A stretch of DNA of 64,000 nt from Betaproteobacteria bacterium (GTDB lineage Bacteria; Pseudomonadota; Gammaproteobacteria; Burkholderiales; Casimicrobiaceae): the NCBI GenBank assembly GCA_016720425.1, contig JADKKQ010000003.1, positions 434,001 through 498,000 of the forward strand, written 5' to 3'. Numbering within the stretch: the stretch's first letter is position 1; every line of letters starts with the position of its first letter. A program made the position numbers and the translations under genes. Below the pieces are notes generated by a model that worked only from the letters and a program-made list of their open reading frames with translations, was not told where the DNA came from and did no database searches. Of this stretch, positions 9,847-20,234 are shown in pieces.

Positions 9847-9931
9847 TGGTGCCGACGGGGAGACTCGAACTCCCACGGCTTGCGCCACTGCCCCCTCAAG
9901 ACAGCGTGTCTACCAATTTCACCACGTCGGC
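9847..9931 (-). tRNA. tRNA-Leu (anticodon GAG)
   Basis: 85 nt on the minus strand beginning GCCGACGTGGTGAAATTGG and ending with an encoded CCA. The acceptor arms GCCGACG/CGTCGGC pair. The D loop carries GGTAGA and the T arm GTTCGAGTC. The anticodon stem-loop CTGTC-TTGAGGG-GGCAG gives anticodon GAG, reading CUC/CUU. A long variable arm, as expected for a class II tRNA, is present. It lies only 11 bp after the secG stop on the same strand. Confidence 0.96.
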
Positions 9932-9942
9932 CCTGCTCAATG

Positions 9943-10380
9943 CTATTTCGGCACCTCGCCCGATTTGGATCCGGCCGGCGCGCTCGGCACCGGCGCCGTG
10001 GGCGCCGGCAGCGACTTCAGCGGGTCCACGGCCGGCGCGCCGCCCGCGAGCCCCGAGGGCGACGCCGGAACATCGGAGGCCGGAGCCTGAACCGGGATCT
10101 TGCCCATCACGCCTTCCTGCATCACGTCCCGCGGCGCGCTCTTCGACGCGCCGTACCAGGTGAGCGCGAGGCTCGAAAGGAAGAAGACCGTCGCCAGCGC
10201 CGCGGTGCTGCGGGACAGGAAGTTCGCCGATCCGGCAGAGCCGAAGACGCTGCCCGACGATCCGCTGCCGAACGCGGCGCCCATGTCCGCCCCCTTGCCG
10301 TGCTGCAGCAGCACGAAGCCGCAGATCGCGACGGCGACCAGGATGTGCAGGATCAACAACACCGTTTCAAATATGGCCAT
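9943..10380 (-). CDS. secG: Protein-export membrane protein SecG
   Basis: 145 residues. Two transmembrane helices (about 3-25 and 52-74) flank the SecG loop with LLQHGKGADMGAAFG and SVFGSAG. It is the auxiliary subunit of the SecYEG translocon. The C-terminal 60 residues are rich in Ala, Pro and Ser, longer than in E. coli (110 residues) but usual for betaproteobacteria. It lies between tpiA and tRNA-Leu, probably in the same transcript. Confidence 0.95.
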   Translation of the reverse strand: MAIFETVLLILHILVAVAICGFVLLQHGKGADMGAAFGSGSSGSVFGSAGSANFLSRSTAALATVFFLSSLALTWYGASKSAPRDVMQEGVMGKIPVQAPASDVPASPSGLAGGAPAVDPLKSLPAPTAPVPSAPAGSKSGEVPK

Positions 10381-10459
10381 GCGCCTTCACTCCGGGGCCG
10401 CGTCGAATCGCCGCGGCCGCCAATGCATTCGTTGTCTTCACCCGCCGTCGCCCACCCGC

Positions 10460-11194
10460 TCAGGCGCGCGCGATGGCGAGAAACTCGGCGGCCTTCAGCG
10501 ACGCGCCGCCGATCAGCCCGCCGTCGATGTCGCGACGCCCGAACAACGACGCCGCGTTGTCGGCCTTGACGCTGCCGCCGTAGAGCAGCGGGATGTCGCC
10601 GGCGCCGGCCTTGGCGAGCCGGGCGCGCAGCGTCGCGTGCACGTCCTGCGCCTGCTCCGGGGTGGCCGTGCGCCCGGTGCCGATCGCCCACACCGGCTCG
10701 TAGGCGACGACGACGCGCGCGGCGTCCGCACCGAGGACCGCGAGCACCGCGTCGAGCTGGCGCAGCACGACCGCGTCGGTGGTGCCCGCCTCGCGCTCGG
10801 ACAGGAGTTCGCCGACGCAGACGATCGGCGTCAGCTTCGCGGCGAGGGCCGCCTTGGCCTTGGCCGCGACCACGGCATCGGTGTCGCCGAAGTACTGCCG
10901 GCGCTCCGAGTGCCCGACGATCGCGTAGCGGCAGCCGAACTCGGCCAGCATCGCCGCCGAGACTTCGCCGGTGTAGGCACCGGCCGCGTGCTCGCTCACG
11001 TCCTGCGCACCCCAGGCGATGGGTGTCGCCTGCAGCGCCGCCTGCGCCTGGACCAGGTAGGGATAAGGCACGCAGACGGCGATCTTGCGGTCGGCGGCAG
11101 CCTGCCAGTCGGCTGCGAGTTCCCCGAGCAGCGCCGCGTTCGGCGCGAGCCCCCCGTTCATCTTCCAGTTGCCAACGACCAGTTTCCCGCGCAT
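10460..11194 (-). CDS. tpiA: Triosephosphate isomerase
   Basis: 244 residues, full length. Catalytic elements are visible: VGNWKMNG (Lys near 11), IVGHSERR (the electrophilic His near 93) and VVAYEPVWAIGTG (the catalytic Glu followed by the flexible loop), and the phosphate-binding LLYGGSVK. It interconverts dihydroxyacetone phosphate and glyceraldehyde 3-phosphate. It is the first gene after a strong sigma-70 promoter and probably leads the transcript into secG and the tRNA. Confidence 0.97.
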   Translation of the reverse strand: MRGKLVVGNWKMNGGLAPNAALLGELAADWQAAADRKIAVCVPYPYLVQAQAALQATPIAWGAQDVSEHAAGAYTGEVSAAMLAEFGCRYAIVGHSERRQYFGDTDAVVAAKAKAALAAKLTPIVCVGELLSEREAGTTDAVVLRQLDAVLAVLGADAARVVVAYEPVWAIGTGRTATPEQAQDVHATLRARLAKAGAGDIPLLYGGSVKADNAASLFGRRDIDGGLIGGASLKAAEFLAIARA

Positions 11195-11286
11195 CGCGTG
11201 CTCCAGCGTTCTTGACGCAAACGCGCCCCGGGATCGGCAGTGCGAACAGCCTCGGCCGAGGGGCGCGGCGACTACTAAACTTTTGA

Positions 11287-11316
11287 ATTATACCGCGCCG
11301 CCGCAAAAGGGGGCAA
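11287..11316 (-). promoter_or_regulatory. Sigma-70 promoter of tpiA-secG-tRNA-Leu
   Basis: On the minus strand TTGCCC (11311-11316) is followed after 18 bp by a perfect TATAAT (11287-11292). The predicted start is near 11281, about 87 nt before the tpiA ATG. It is the best -10 match in the window. Confidence 0.75.
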
Positions 11317-11366
11317 CGCCGGCTTCGGCGACCCATCCACGGGGCGCGCGGGCCCTCCCGCCGGGT

Positions 11367-12854
11367 TCAGACACCCGCGGCGACGCGCAGTTTGCGGACC
11401 AGCGGCGGAGCGAACCAGGCGAGCAGCGTCAGCACGCCCAGCGAGGCGGCGACCGGCCGGGTGAAGAATGCCAGCAGGTTGCCGTCGGCCTTGATCATCG
11501 AGGTGACGAAGTTCTCCTCCAGCATCGGCCCCAGCACCACGCCCAGGATCGCCGGCGCCACCGGGAAGCCGTTCTCTTCCAGCAGGTAGGCGACGAGGCC
11601 GGCCGTCAGCATCACGCCGACGTCGAAGGGCGTGTTGTTGATCGCGAACGCGCCGACGATGCAGAACAGCAGGATGATCGGCATCAGGATGTTGCGCGGC
11701 ACCTTGAGGATCTGCTTCGACACCTTGATGCACCACCAGCCCAGCGGGATCATGATCAGGTTGGCGAGGATGAACAGCAGGTACACGGCGTACAGGTTCT
11801 GCGGATTCTGCGTGAACAGCGTCGGGCCGGGGTTCATGTTCTTCATGTACAGCACGCCGATGACGATCGCCGTGATCGAGTCGCCGGGGATGCCGAACAC
11901 CAACGCCGGGATGAACGCACCCGCCAGCGCGCTGTTGTTGGCCGCGCCGCTCTCGATGATGCCCTCGACGTGCCCGGTGCCGTATTTCTCGGGCTCCTTC
12001 GACATCTTCTTGCTCACCGCGTACGACATCCACGCGGCGATGTCGGCGCCGGCCCCGGGCAGCGCCCCGACCAGCGTCCCCAGCGCGCTGCCGCGCAGGA
12101 TCTGCATCGGGTACCTGACCGTCAACGCCCACATGCCCTTGAACACGTTGTGGATCGGCTGGTCGACGATCTCGGGCGCCGGCGCGGTGTTCACCGTGTA
12201 GCGGATGATCTCGGACACCGCGAACATCCCGATCATCAGCGGGATGAAGCCCAGGCCGCCCATCAGCTCGGTGCTGCCGAAGGTGAAGCGCGGAAAGCCG
12301 GCGGGATTGCCGAGGCCGACGGTGGCGATCAGCAGGCCGAGGAGCAGCGACGCGGTGCCCTTCAGCGGGCGCTCGGAGGTGATCACGATCGCGCAGGTGA
12401 GCCCCAGCAGCACCAGCCAGAAATACTCGAAGGAGCTGAACTTGAGCGCGAAATCGGCCAGCGCCGGCGCGGCGACGATCAGCACCGCGGTGCCGAAGAG
12501 ACCGGCGATCGCCGAGAACACGAGCCCCGCCCCCAGCGCCGTCTCGGCCTGGCCCTTGCGCGTCATCGCGTAGGCTTCATCGGTGTAGGCGGCCGACGCC
12601 GGCGTGCCCGGCATCCGCAGCAGGCAGCCGGGAATGTCGCCGGAGAAGATCGCCATCGCCGTCGCCGCGACCATCGCGGCGATCGCCGGAATCGGCGGCA
12701 TGAAGAACGTGACCGGCACCAGCAGCGCGATCGCCATCGTCGCGGTGAGTCCCGGCACGGCGCCGACGAACAGGCCGAACACCGAGGCGCCGAGCATCGC
12801 GATCAGGGTCTGCCAGCTGAAGACCATGCCGAAGGCGGTGACGAGAGCGTCCAT
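11367..12854 (-). CDS. tctA: Tripartite tricarboxylate transporter, large membrane subunit (TctA family)
   Basis: 495 residues with about twelve transmembrane helices. Family motifs include FVGAVPGLTATMAIALLVP near the N-terminus and LPGAGADIAAWMSYAVSKK and GIPGDSITAIVIG in the middle. It is the transport channel of a TTT secondary transporter for citrate-like or other carboxylates, working with TctB and periplasmic TctC. It follows tctB by 15 bp; gene order is C-B-A. The substrate cannot be read from the sequence. Confidence 0.95.
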   Translation of the reverse strand: MDALVTAFGMVFSWQTLIAMLGASVFGLFVGAVPGLTATMAIALLVPVTFFMPPIPAIAAMVAATAMAIFSGDIPGCLLRMPGTPASAAYTDEAYAMTRKGQAETALGAGLVFSAIAGLFGTAVLIVAAPALADFALKFSSFEYFWLVLLGLTCAIVITSERPLKGTASLLLGLLIATVGLGNPAGFPRFTFGSTELMGGLGFIPLMIGMFAVSEIIRYTVNTAPAPEIVDQPIHNVFKGMWALTVRYPMQILRGSALGTLVGALPGAGADIAAWMSYAVSKKMSKEPEKYGTGHVEGIIESGAANNSALAGAFIPALVFGIPGDSITAIVIGVLYMKNMNPGPTLFTQNPQNLYAVYLLFILANLIMIPLGWWCIKVSKQILKVPRNILMPIILLFCIVGAFAINNTPFDVGVMLTAGLVAYLLEENGFPVAPAILGVVLGPMLEENFVTSMIKADGNLLAFFTRPVAASLGVLTLLAWFAPPLVRKLRVAAGV

Positions 12855-12869
12855 CGGCGGCTCAGCCTC

Positions 12870-13343
12870 TCAGAAGGCGAACGACTTCAGCACGCCCCAG
12901 GGCAGGGGGACGCGCAGCAGCTTGTAGAACGCGAACCAGATGACGAGGCTGGCAACGATCGCCAGCGCCGCCGCCGGCAATGGCCGCAGGCCCAGCGCCC
13001 ACAGCCAGGCCGCGAGGACCAGCGGCGCCAGCAGCAGGAAGCCGAGGGCGTCGGCCCAGAGGATGTACGCGACGACGCCGAGCACGATCACCGTGAGTGC
13101 GCGGACATGCCGCGCCGAGCCGGTCCACTCGGCCAACCGCACCCACACGGCCCCGTCGCGCCGGCGCAGGCCGCTCAGCACCATCAGCGTGCCCACGGCC
13201 AGGAGTCCGGCGGCGATCAGCCCCGGAAACGCACCGGCGCCGTACTGCTGGCCGGGAATTGCCGGAAAGCCCTGTACCTTCCAGAGCACGAACCCGCCCA
13301 GCGCGGCGAGGAAGGCTCCGAAGAATGCATCGTTGAGCTTCAT
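12870..13343 (-). CDS. tctB: Tripartite tricarboxylate transporter, small membrane subunit (TctB family)
   Basis: 157 residues from the ATG at 13341-13343 (MKLNDAFFGAFLAALGG). Four hydrophobic helices with the loop PGQQYGAGAFPGLIAAGL match TctB proteins. It is the small integral subunit that partners TctA. The frame stays open upstream, but those residues are arginine-rich and not family-like. It lies between tctC and tctA. Confidence 0.92.
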   Translation of the reverse strand: MKLNDAFFGAFLAALGGFVLWKVQGFPAIPGQQYGAGAFPGLIAAGLLAVGTLMVLSGLRRRDGAVWVRLAEWTGSARHVRALTVIVLGVVAYILWADALGFLLLAPLVLAAWLWALGLRPLPAAALAIVASLVIWFAFYKLLRVPLPWGVLKSFAF

Positions 13344-13526
13344 CGAATGGCCGGCCTCGAAAGCGATGCGATCGGGTCGCAGGCGAACGTCTGTGGCCCA
13401 CCGGCCACCGGAACGCCGGCAGCCGTCACGCCGCAAGCGTGAAGATCGGACCGGCAGGCGGCGCGCTTCGCCTGTCGAGCCGACGGCGCGCCGCGCGACT
13501 CGCGCGACGCGGCCGTCGTCGCGTGA

Positions 13527-14498
13527 CTACTTGGCGAGACCCGCCGCCTTCATGACGACGCCCATGTCGGCGTCGCTCTTGGCCATGAACGCCGCGAAAT
13601 CCGCCTGCTGCGCCCACTGGGTGCCGTAGCCGCGCTGCGCGGCGAAGTCCTTGAACTCCTTGCTGTCCCAGGTCTTCTTGATCGCCGTCGCCAGCTTGTC
13701 GGCGACGTCCTTGGGCATGCCCTTCGGCCCGCCGATGCCGCGCCACGCCGACACCGTCCAGTTGCTGCCCAGCGCCTGCTTCATCGTCGGCACGTTGGGA
13801 AACAGCGAGAACGGCTTGTCGTCCATCACCGCCAGCGCCCTCGCCTTGCCGGCGTCGATCAGCGGCCGCGCTTCGGCGAGCGAGCAGGTGACGACGTCGA
13901 CGCCGCCCGCCACGAGGTCCTGCATCGCCGGCGCGGCGCCGTTCGACGGCACCCAGGGGATCGCCTTCTGGTCGATCTTGAGGTCGTTCAGCATGCCGGC
14001 CAGCGCCAGGTGCCAGATGCCGCCCTGCCCCGTGCCCGAGGCCTTGAGCTTGCCCGGGTTGGCCTTGATCGCGTCGATGACGTCCTTGGCCGTCTTGTAC
14101 GGCGAGTCGGCACGGACGGTGAACCCGGCGGGATCAGCGTTGACCAGCGCGAGCGGCGTGTAGGACGCCGGGTTGAGGTCGGTGAGCCCCTGCCAGTGCA
14201 TCATCACGATCTCGACGGTGATCATGCCGATCGTGTAGCCGTCGGCCGGCGCCTGCGCGATCGCGCTGTGGCCGACGACGCCGCTGCCGCCGGTGCGGTT
14301 GACGACGTTGACCGGCTGGCCCAGCTCCTTTTCGAGCATGGTCGCGAAGAACCGCGCGGTGGTGTCGGTGCCGCCGCCGGCGCCCCAGGGCACGACGAAG
14401 GTGATCGGTCGATCCGGGTACGCGGCTGACGCGACCGAGGCCAGCGCCAGCGTGCCGATCGCGAGGGCGCAGGCCACCGCGCGCTTGATGGACGTCAT
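13527..14498 (-). CDS. tctC: Tripartite tricarboxylate transporter substrate-binding protein (TctC/Bug family)
   Basis: 323 residues. A signal peptide (residues 1-25, cleavage after VASA) precedes the mature start AYPDRPITFVVPWGAGGGTD, the hallmark of Bug proteins. It continues with NRTGGSGVVGHSAIAQAPADGYTIG. It is the periplasmic receptor that captures a carboxylate for TctAB. Bug proteins are strongly expanded in Burkholderiales, supporting the taxonomic assignment. The gene heads the tctCBA operon. Confidence 0.95.
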   Translation of the reverse strand: MTSIKRAVACALAIGTLALASVASAAYPDRPITFVVPWGAGGGTDTTARFFATMLEKELGQPVNVVNRTGGSGVVGHSAIAQAPADGYTIGMITVEIVMMHWQGLTDLNPASYTPLALVNADPAGFTVRADSPYKTAKDVIDAIKANPGKLKASGTGQGGIWHLALAGMLNDLKIDQKAIPWVPSNGAAPAMQDLVAGGVDVVTCSLAEARPLIDAGKARALAVMDDKPFSLFPNVPTMKQALGSNWTVSAWRGIGGPKGMPKDVADKLATAIKKTWDSKEFKDFAAQRGYGTQWAQQADFAAFMAKSDADMGVVMKAAGLAK

Positions 14499-14636
14499 GG
14501 TGTTTCCTCCGTGGAAATTGCCGGTCGCCGGAGCCTCGGCCTGCCGTAGGTCAGGCCGCGCCGACGATGAGGGCCAGTGTGGCAGCGCCCCGGAAAGAGG
14601 TCAAGTGGTCAGGCCAATTTGGACGGCGCCGCGGCG

Positions 14637-15512
14637 CTATCCCCTCAGCCCGGATGCGCCCACGAGCTCGCCGCGGATGTGGCGCTGCAGCGCGGCGAGC
14701 AACCGCGCCAGATCCGCTTCGAGTCGCGCGTAGCCGGCGTTGGGCAGCAGGCTCGCCTCGTCCATGTAGAGCGTGCGCTTCACCTCGACCTGCAGGCTGT
14801 GCCGGCGCTCGGCCGGCCGGCCGTGCCGGCGCACGATTTCGACGCCCTTGTAGGGGTCGTTGATCGCGACCCGGTAGCCGAGATCGGCCAGCGTCGCGGC
14901 GACGAAGGCGGTGAACGCCGGCGCGCAGGTCGTGCCGTCGCGGTCGCCGAGGACGAAATCGGCCCGCTCGCGACCCGGGTCGTCGGCGCGCTCGTCGCCG
15001 ACCGCCGGCATCGAGTGGCAGTCGAGATGCCAGACGCTGCCGAATTCGCGGTGCCGCAGGTTGAGCTCGGCGTCGAGCGCCGCGTGGTAGGGGCGATACC
15101 AGCGCTCGATGCGTTCGCGTATCTCGGCGGCGGCGAGCCGGCGCCGGTACATCGGCGCGCCATTGCGCGCGAGCCGCCAGACGAGGCCGATCCCCTGCGC
15201 GGTCTTGCGCCCCGGCGCGAGCGGCTCGCCCCAGTCGTCGGCCAGCAACTCGGGATCGATGTCCGCGAGACTGCGATTGGCGTCGACGTAGGCGCGCGGG
15301 AAGTTCGCCTCGAGCAGCGTCGCGCCCAGCGCCGGCGCGCAGCCATAGAGCCGGGCGACGTGCGTGTCCTCCGCCTGGCGGACGATTTCGCGCGGCGGCG
15401 CGTGGTCGAAGTCGTCGGGATAGAACTCGCCGCTGTGCGGTGAATCGAGCACCAGCGGCAACGCGCCGGCGACCGGACGGTGCAGCGCGAACGGCGTGCA
15501 CATAGGACTCAT
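14637..15512 (-). CDS. N-formylglutamate amidohydrolase family protein
   Basis: 291 residues. Signatures are LVLDSPHSGEFYPDDF near residue 20, ANFPRAYVDANRS near 68, HLDCHSMP near 160 and INDPYKGVEIVRRHG. These match the HutG-type N-formylglutamate deformylases, which release formate from N-formyl-L-glutamate in histidine breakdown. No other hut genes are nearby. Instead it starts 1 bp after the last gene of a dipeptide-type ABC transporter operon, so it may act on an imported formylated or amidated compound (inference). Confidence 0.88.
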   Translation of the reverse strand: MSPMCTPFALHRPVAGALPLVLDSPHSGEFYPDDFDHAPPREIVRQAEDTHVARLYGCAPALGATLLEANFPRAYVDANRSLADIDPELLADDWGEPLAPGRKTAQGIGLVWRLARNGAPMYRRRLAAAEIRERIERWYRPYHAALDAELNLRHREFGSVWHLDCHSMPAVGDERADDPGRERADFVLGDRDGTTCAPAFTAFVAATLADLGYRVAINDPYKGVEIVRRHGRPAERRHSLQVEVKRTLYMDEASLLPNAGYARLEADLARLLAALQRHIRGELVGASGLRG

Positions 15513-15513
15513 C

Positions 15514-16538
<1,025 letters not shown>

Positions 16539-16542
<4 letters not shown>

Positions 16543-17531
16543 GGCTGCGCCCCCCCGGCCAGCGGCAGGTGGCAGCGCACCGAGCGGCGCTCGTCCCGGC
16601 CCGCGTCCCGCCAGGACTCCTGCGGCGTGACCGCGCAGGCCGCGGCCGCCCGGCTGCAGCGCTCGCGAAACGCGCAGCCCGGCGGCAGGTCGATCACGCT
16701 GGGCGTCATCCCGGGGATCTGCCGCAGCCGCGCGCCGCGCGCGCTGTGCGAGGGCACCGAATCGAGCAGCCCCTGCGTGTAGGGATGCAGCGGCTGCGAC
16801 AGGACGTCGGCGACCCGGCCCTGCTCGACGATGCGCCCCGCGTACATCACGCACACGCGGTCGGCGAGGCCGGCGATCACCGACAGGTCGTGCGTGATCC
16901 AGATCATCGCCGCCCCGGTCTCGCGGGTGAGCTTCTGCATCTCGAACAGGATCTGCCCCTGGATCGTCACGTCGAGCGCGGTCGTCGGCTCGTCGGCGAT
17001 GACGAGGTCGGGATGGTTGAGCAGCGCGATCGCGATCGCCACCCGCTGGCGCATGCCGCCGGAGAACTGGTGCGGGTAGGCGACCAGCCGCTCGTCGGGC
17101 GAGGGGATGCCGACCTTCACCAGCGCCGCGCGCGCCCGGTCGCGGGCGACCCCGGCGCTCACCTTCTCGTGCGCGTGGATGGTCTCGGTCATCTGCCGGT
17201 CGATGCGCAGCACCGGGTTCAGCGTCATCATCGGATCCTGGAAGATCATCGCCACCCGGTTGCCGCGCAGGTGGCGCATCTCCTCGGCCGGCAGCGCCGC
17301 GAGATCGCGGCCGTCGAGCAGGATGCGTCCGTCGACGAGGCGGCCCGGCGGGTCGATCAGCCCCATGATCGAGTAGCCGGTCATCGACTTGCCCGAGCCC
17401 GACTCGCCGACCAGGCCCAGCACCTCGCCCCTGGCCACGGTGAACGAGACGTCGTCGACCGCCTTGACCACGCCCGCCTTGGTGAAGAAGTGGGTCCGCA
17501 GGCCCGCCACCTCGAGCAGCGGCAGGCTCAC
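16539..17531 (-). CDS. Dipeptide/oligopeptide ABC transporter ATP-binding protein (DppD-like)
   Basis: 330 residues from the GTG at 17529-17531, which overlaps the permease stop as GTGA. Walker A LVGESGSGKSMTGYS, Q-loop IFQDPMMTLNPVLRI, signature HQFSGGMRQRVAIAIAL, Walker B LVIADEPTTALDVT, and a Cys-rich end (PPGCAFRERCSRAAAACAV) typical of this subfamily. It pairs with the downstream DppF-like ATPase. Confidence 0.94.
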
Positions 17532-18433
17532 CGCGACAGCCTCGGGTTGAGCACGTCGCGCAGCTGGTCGGCGACCAGGTTGATGCTGACGATGGTGCAG
17601 AGCAGCGCGATGCCGGGGAAGAAGCTGATCCAGTACTTGCCCGACAGCAAATACTGGTAGCCGTTGGCGATCAGCAGCCCGAGCGACGGTTCGGTGATCG
17701 GCAGCCCGAGTCCCAGGAACGACAGCGTCGCCTCGAGCGCGATCGCCGCGGCGACCTGCACGGTGGCGACCACGATCAGCGGCGGCAGGCAGTTGGGCAG
17801 CAGGTGGCGGAAGACGATGCGCGCGGGGGACAGCGCGAGGCAGCGCGCCGCCTCGATGTACTCCCTGCGCTTCTCGACCATCGCGGCGCTGCGCACGGTG
17901 CGCGCGTAGTAGGCCCACTGGATGGTGACCAGCGCCGCGATCACCTTGCCGATCCCCTGCCCCAGCACGGCGATCAGGATCAGCGCGATCAGGATCGCCG
18001 GGAACGACAGCTGGATGTCGACGATGCGCATGATCAGCGTCTCGACCCGCCCGCCGAAGTAGGCGGCGGTGAGCCCCAGCGTGAGGCCGATGCACAGCGC
18101 GAACAGCGTCGACGCGGCGCCGACCCCGAGGCTGATGCGCAGGCCGTAGAAGATCGCCGACAGCATGTCGCGGCCCTGGTCGTCGGTGCCCAGCCAGAAC
18201 GTGCCGCCGCCGGGCGCCTTCGAACCCGGCTCCAGCCGGCTGTCCATCACGTCCAGCTGCGCGAGGTCGTAGGGATTCTGCGGCGAGATCAGCGGCGCGA
18301 AGACCGCCAGCAGCAGGATGAACAGGAACAGCGCGGCACCGAACACCGCCACCGGATTGGCGACGAAATCGGACGCGACCCGCGCCAGCGGCGTCTGCGG
18401 CGCGCGCGCCGCCGGGGCAATCGGCGCGCTCAT
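17528..18433 (-). CDS. ABC transporter permease (DppC-like)
   Basis: 301 residues, about six transmembrane helices. The N-terminal LGTDDQGRDMLSAIFYGLRI is the DppC/OppC hallmark, and EYIEAARCLALSPARIVFRH is the EAA loop that docks the ATPases. The ATG at 18431-18433 overlaps the upstream stop as ATGA. It is one half of the membrane channel; the other is the DppB-like protein. Confidence 0.94.
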   Translation of the reverse strand: MSAPIAPAARAPQTPLARVASDFVANPVAVFGAALFLFILLLAVFAPLISPQNPYDLAQLDVMDSRLEPGSKAPGGGTFWLGTDDQGRDMLSAIFYGLRISLGVGAASTLFALCIGLTLGLTAAYFGGRVETLIMRIVDIQLSFPAILIALILIAVLGQGIGKVIAALVTIQWAYYARTVRSAAMVEKRREYIEAARCLALSPARIVFRHLLPNCLPPLIVVATVQVAAAIALEATLSFLGLGLPITEPSLGLLIANGYQYLLSGKYWISFFPGIALLCTIVSINLVADQLRDVLNPRLSR

Positions 18434-19410
18434 CCGCGGCTTTCGGACAGCCGGACCCGCGGGTCGAGCGCCGAGTAGAGCACGTCGACGACGAGGTTGA
18501 TGACGATGAACAGGAACACGATCACCAGCAGGTAGGCGACGATCACCGGCCGGTCGAGGACGTTGATCGAGTCGATCAGCAGCTTGCCCATCCCCGGCCA
18601 GGCGAACACGCTCTCGGTGACGATGGCGAAGGCGATCACCGAGCCGAACTCGAGGCCGATCACCGTGACGATGGGGATCAGGATGTTGCGCAGCACGTGC
18701 ACGCCGATCACCCGCGCGTTGGACAGCCCCTTGGCGCGCGCGAACTTGACGTAGTCCTGGAGCAGCGCCTCGCGGGCGCCGGCCCGGGTGAGGCGGATCA
18801 GCAGCGCCAGCTTGAACAGCGCCAGGTTGGTCGCCGGCATGACGAGGTGCGACCAGCCCTCGAGCGACAGGAACGACACCGGCAGCAGGCCGAACAGCAG
18901 CGTCGTCGGGCCGCGCCCGTTCGACGGCAGCCAGCCCAGCATCACCGAGAACACCATGATCAGCATCAGGCCGACCCAGAACGTCGGCAGCGAGAAGCCG
19001 AGGATCGAGCCCGCCATGATCGTCCTGCCGGCGATGCCGTTGGGGCGCAGGCCGGCCCACAGGCCCAGCGGGATGCCGAGCAGCACGGCGATCAGCATCG
19101 CGGTGAACGCGAGCTCCAATGTCGCCGGCATCCGCTCCAGGATCAGCGCCAGCGCCGGCGTGCTGTGGACGAAGGAGCGCCCGAGGTCGCCGCGCAGCGC
19201 CCCCAGCAGGAAGCCCCCGTACTGCTCGGGCAGCGACCGGTCGAGGCCGAGGGCGGCGATCGCGCGCTCGCGATCGATCTGGTCGGCCTGGGGGTTGATC
19301 AGGATGTCGATCGGGTTGCCGACGGCGTAGACGCCGACGAACACCAGCAGCGACATCACGAACAGGACGAGGACGCTCTGCAGGCTGCGACGGATGATGA
19401 AGACGAGCAT
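18430..19410 (-). CDS. ABC transporter permease (DppB-like)
   Basis: 326 residues starting MLVFIIRRSLQSVLVLFVMS, as DppB/OppB proteins do. It contains GDLGRSFVHSTP, GFSLPTFWVGLMLIMVF and the EAA loop QDYVKFARAKGLSNARVIGV. About six transmembrane helices. It lies 13 bp after a livF-like gene, so the operon begins with an ATPase of a different ABC family. Confidence 0.94.
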   Translation of the reverse strand: MLVFIIRRSLQSVLVLFVMSLLVFVGVYAVGNPIDILINPQADQIDRERAIAALGLDRSLPEQYGGFLLGALRGDLGRSFVHSTPALALILERMPATLELAFTAMLIAVLLGIPLGLWAGLRPNGIAGRTIMAGSILGFSLPTFWVGLMLIMVFSVMLGWLPSNGRGPTTLLFGLLPVSFLSLEGWSHLVMPATNLALFKLALLIRLTRAGAREALLQDYVKFARAKGLSNARVIGVHVLRNILIPIVTVIGLEFGSVIAFAIVTESVFAWPGMGKLLIDSINVLDRPVIVAYLLVIVFLFIVINLVVDVLYSALDPRVRLSESRG

Positions 19411-19423
19411 CGGCGATCGGCGC

Positions 19424-20170
19424 TCAGACGCCGAGGTAGGACTGGATCCGATCCCGGCGGAGCGCGAGCTCGGCGGCGGGGATCATCTCGGCGACGCGTC
19501 CGTGGTCGATGACGTAGTGGCGATCGGCGACCGACGACGCGAAGCGCAGGTTCTGCTCGACGAGGAGGATGGTGAAGCCCAGCGCCTTCAATCGGCGCAG
19601 CGTGCGGCCGATGCCCTGGACGACCACGGGTGCGAGTCCCTCGGTCGGCTCGTCGAGCAGCATGAACTTGGCCCCGGTGCGCAGGATGCGGGCCATCGCC
19701 AGCATCTGCTGCTCGCCGCCCGAGAGCTCGTTGCCGCGGTGATCGAGGCGCAGCGCGAGGTTCGGGAAGAGCTCCAGGATCGCGGCCTCGGACAATCCGC
19801 CGGCGCACACGACCGGTGGCAGGCGCAGGTTCTCCGCCACGGTGAGGCTGGAGAAGACGCCGCGCTCCTCCGGGCAGTAGGCGACGCCCTGCCCGGCGAT
19901 CCGGAACGGCGCCCACCCGGCGATCTCGCGTCCGGCGAAGACGATGCTCCCGGCGCAGCGAACGAGACCCATGATCGCCTTCAGCGTCGTCGTCTTGCCG
20001 GCGCCGTTGCGTCCGAGCAGCGTGACCACCTCGCCCTCGGGCACGGTGAAGGACACGCCGTGCAGGATGTGCGCGTCGCCATACCAGGCGTCGAGACCGG
20101 CGACGGCGAGCAGGGGCGTCGCCGCGGTGGCGGAAGACGGGGGCGCAGCGGCGGTCTCGGGGCCGTTCAT
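19424..20170 (-). CDS. Branched-chain amino-acid-type ABC transporter ATP-binding protein (LivF-like)
   Basis: 248 residues. Walker A TLLGRNGAGKTTTLKAIMGL, the LivF-type PEERGVFSSLTVAENL, signature LSGGEQQMLAMARIL, Walker B FMLLDEPTEGLAP and switch LLVEQNLRFA. LivF normally works with LivG, LivH, LivM and a binding protein; none of these is here. It sits directly upstream of the dpp-like genes on the same strand, so it may be an orphan that joined this operon. Residues 1-20 form a variable Ala/Pro-rich lead. Confidence 0.9.
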   Translation of the reverse strand: MNGPETAAAPPSSATAATPLLAVAGLDAWYGDAHILHGVSFTVPEGEVVTLLGRNGAGKTTTLKAIMGLVRCAGSIVFAGREIAGWAPFRIAGQGVAYCPEERGVFSSLTVAENLRLPPVVCAGGLSEAAILELFPNLALRLDHRGNELSGGEQQMLAMARILRTGAKFMLLDEPTEGLAPVVVQGIGRTLRRLKALGFTILLVEQNLRFASSVADRHYVIDHGRVAEMIPAAELALRRDRIQSYLGV

Positions 20171-20234
20171 CGCCGCGACTCTATCAGCTTCGGCGACGGG
20201 CGCGGCGACGCGGCCGCACCGAAGCCGTCGCCCT

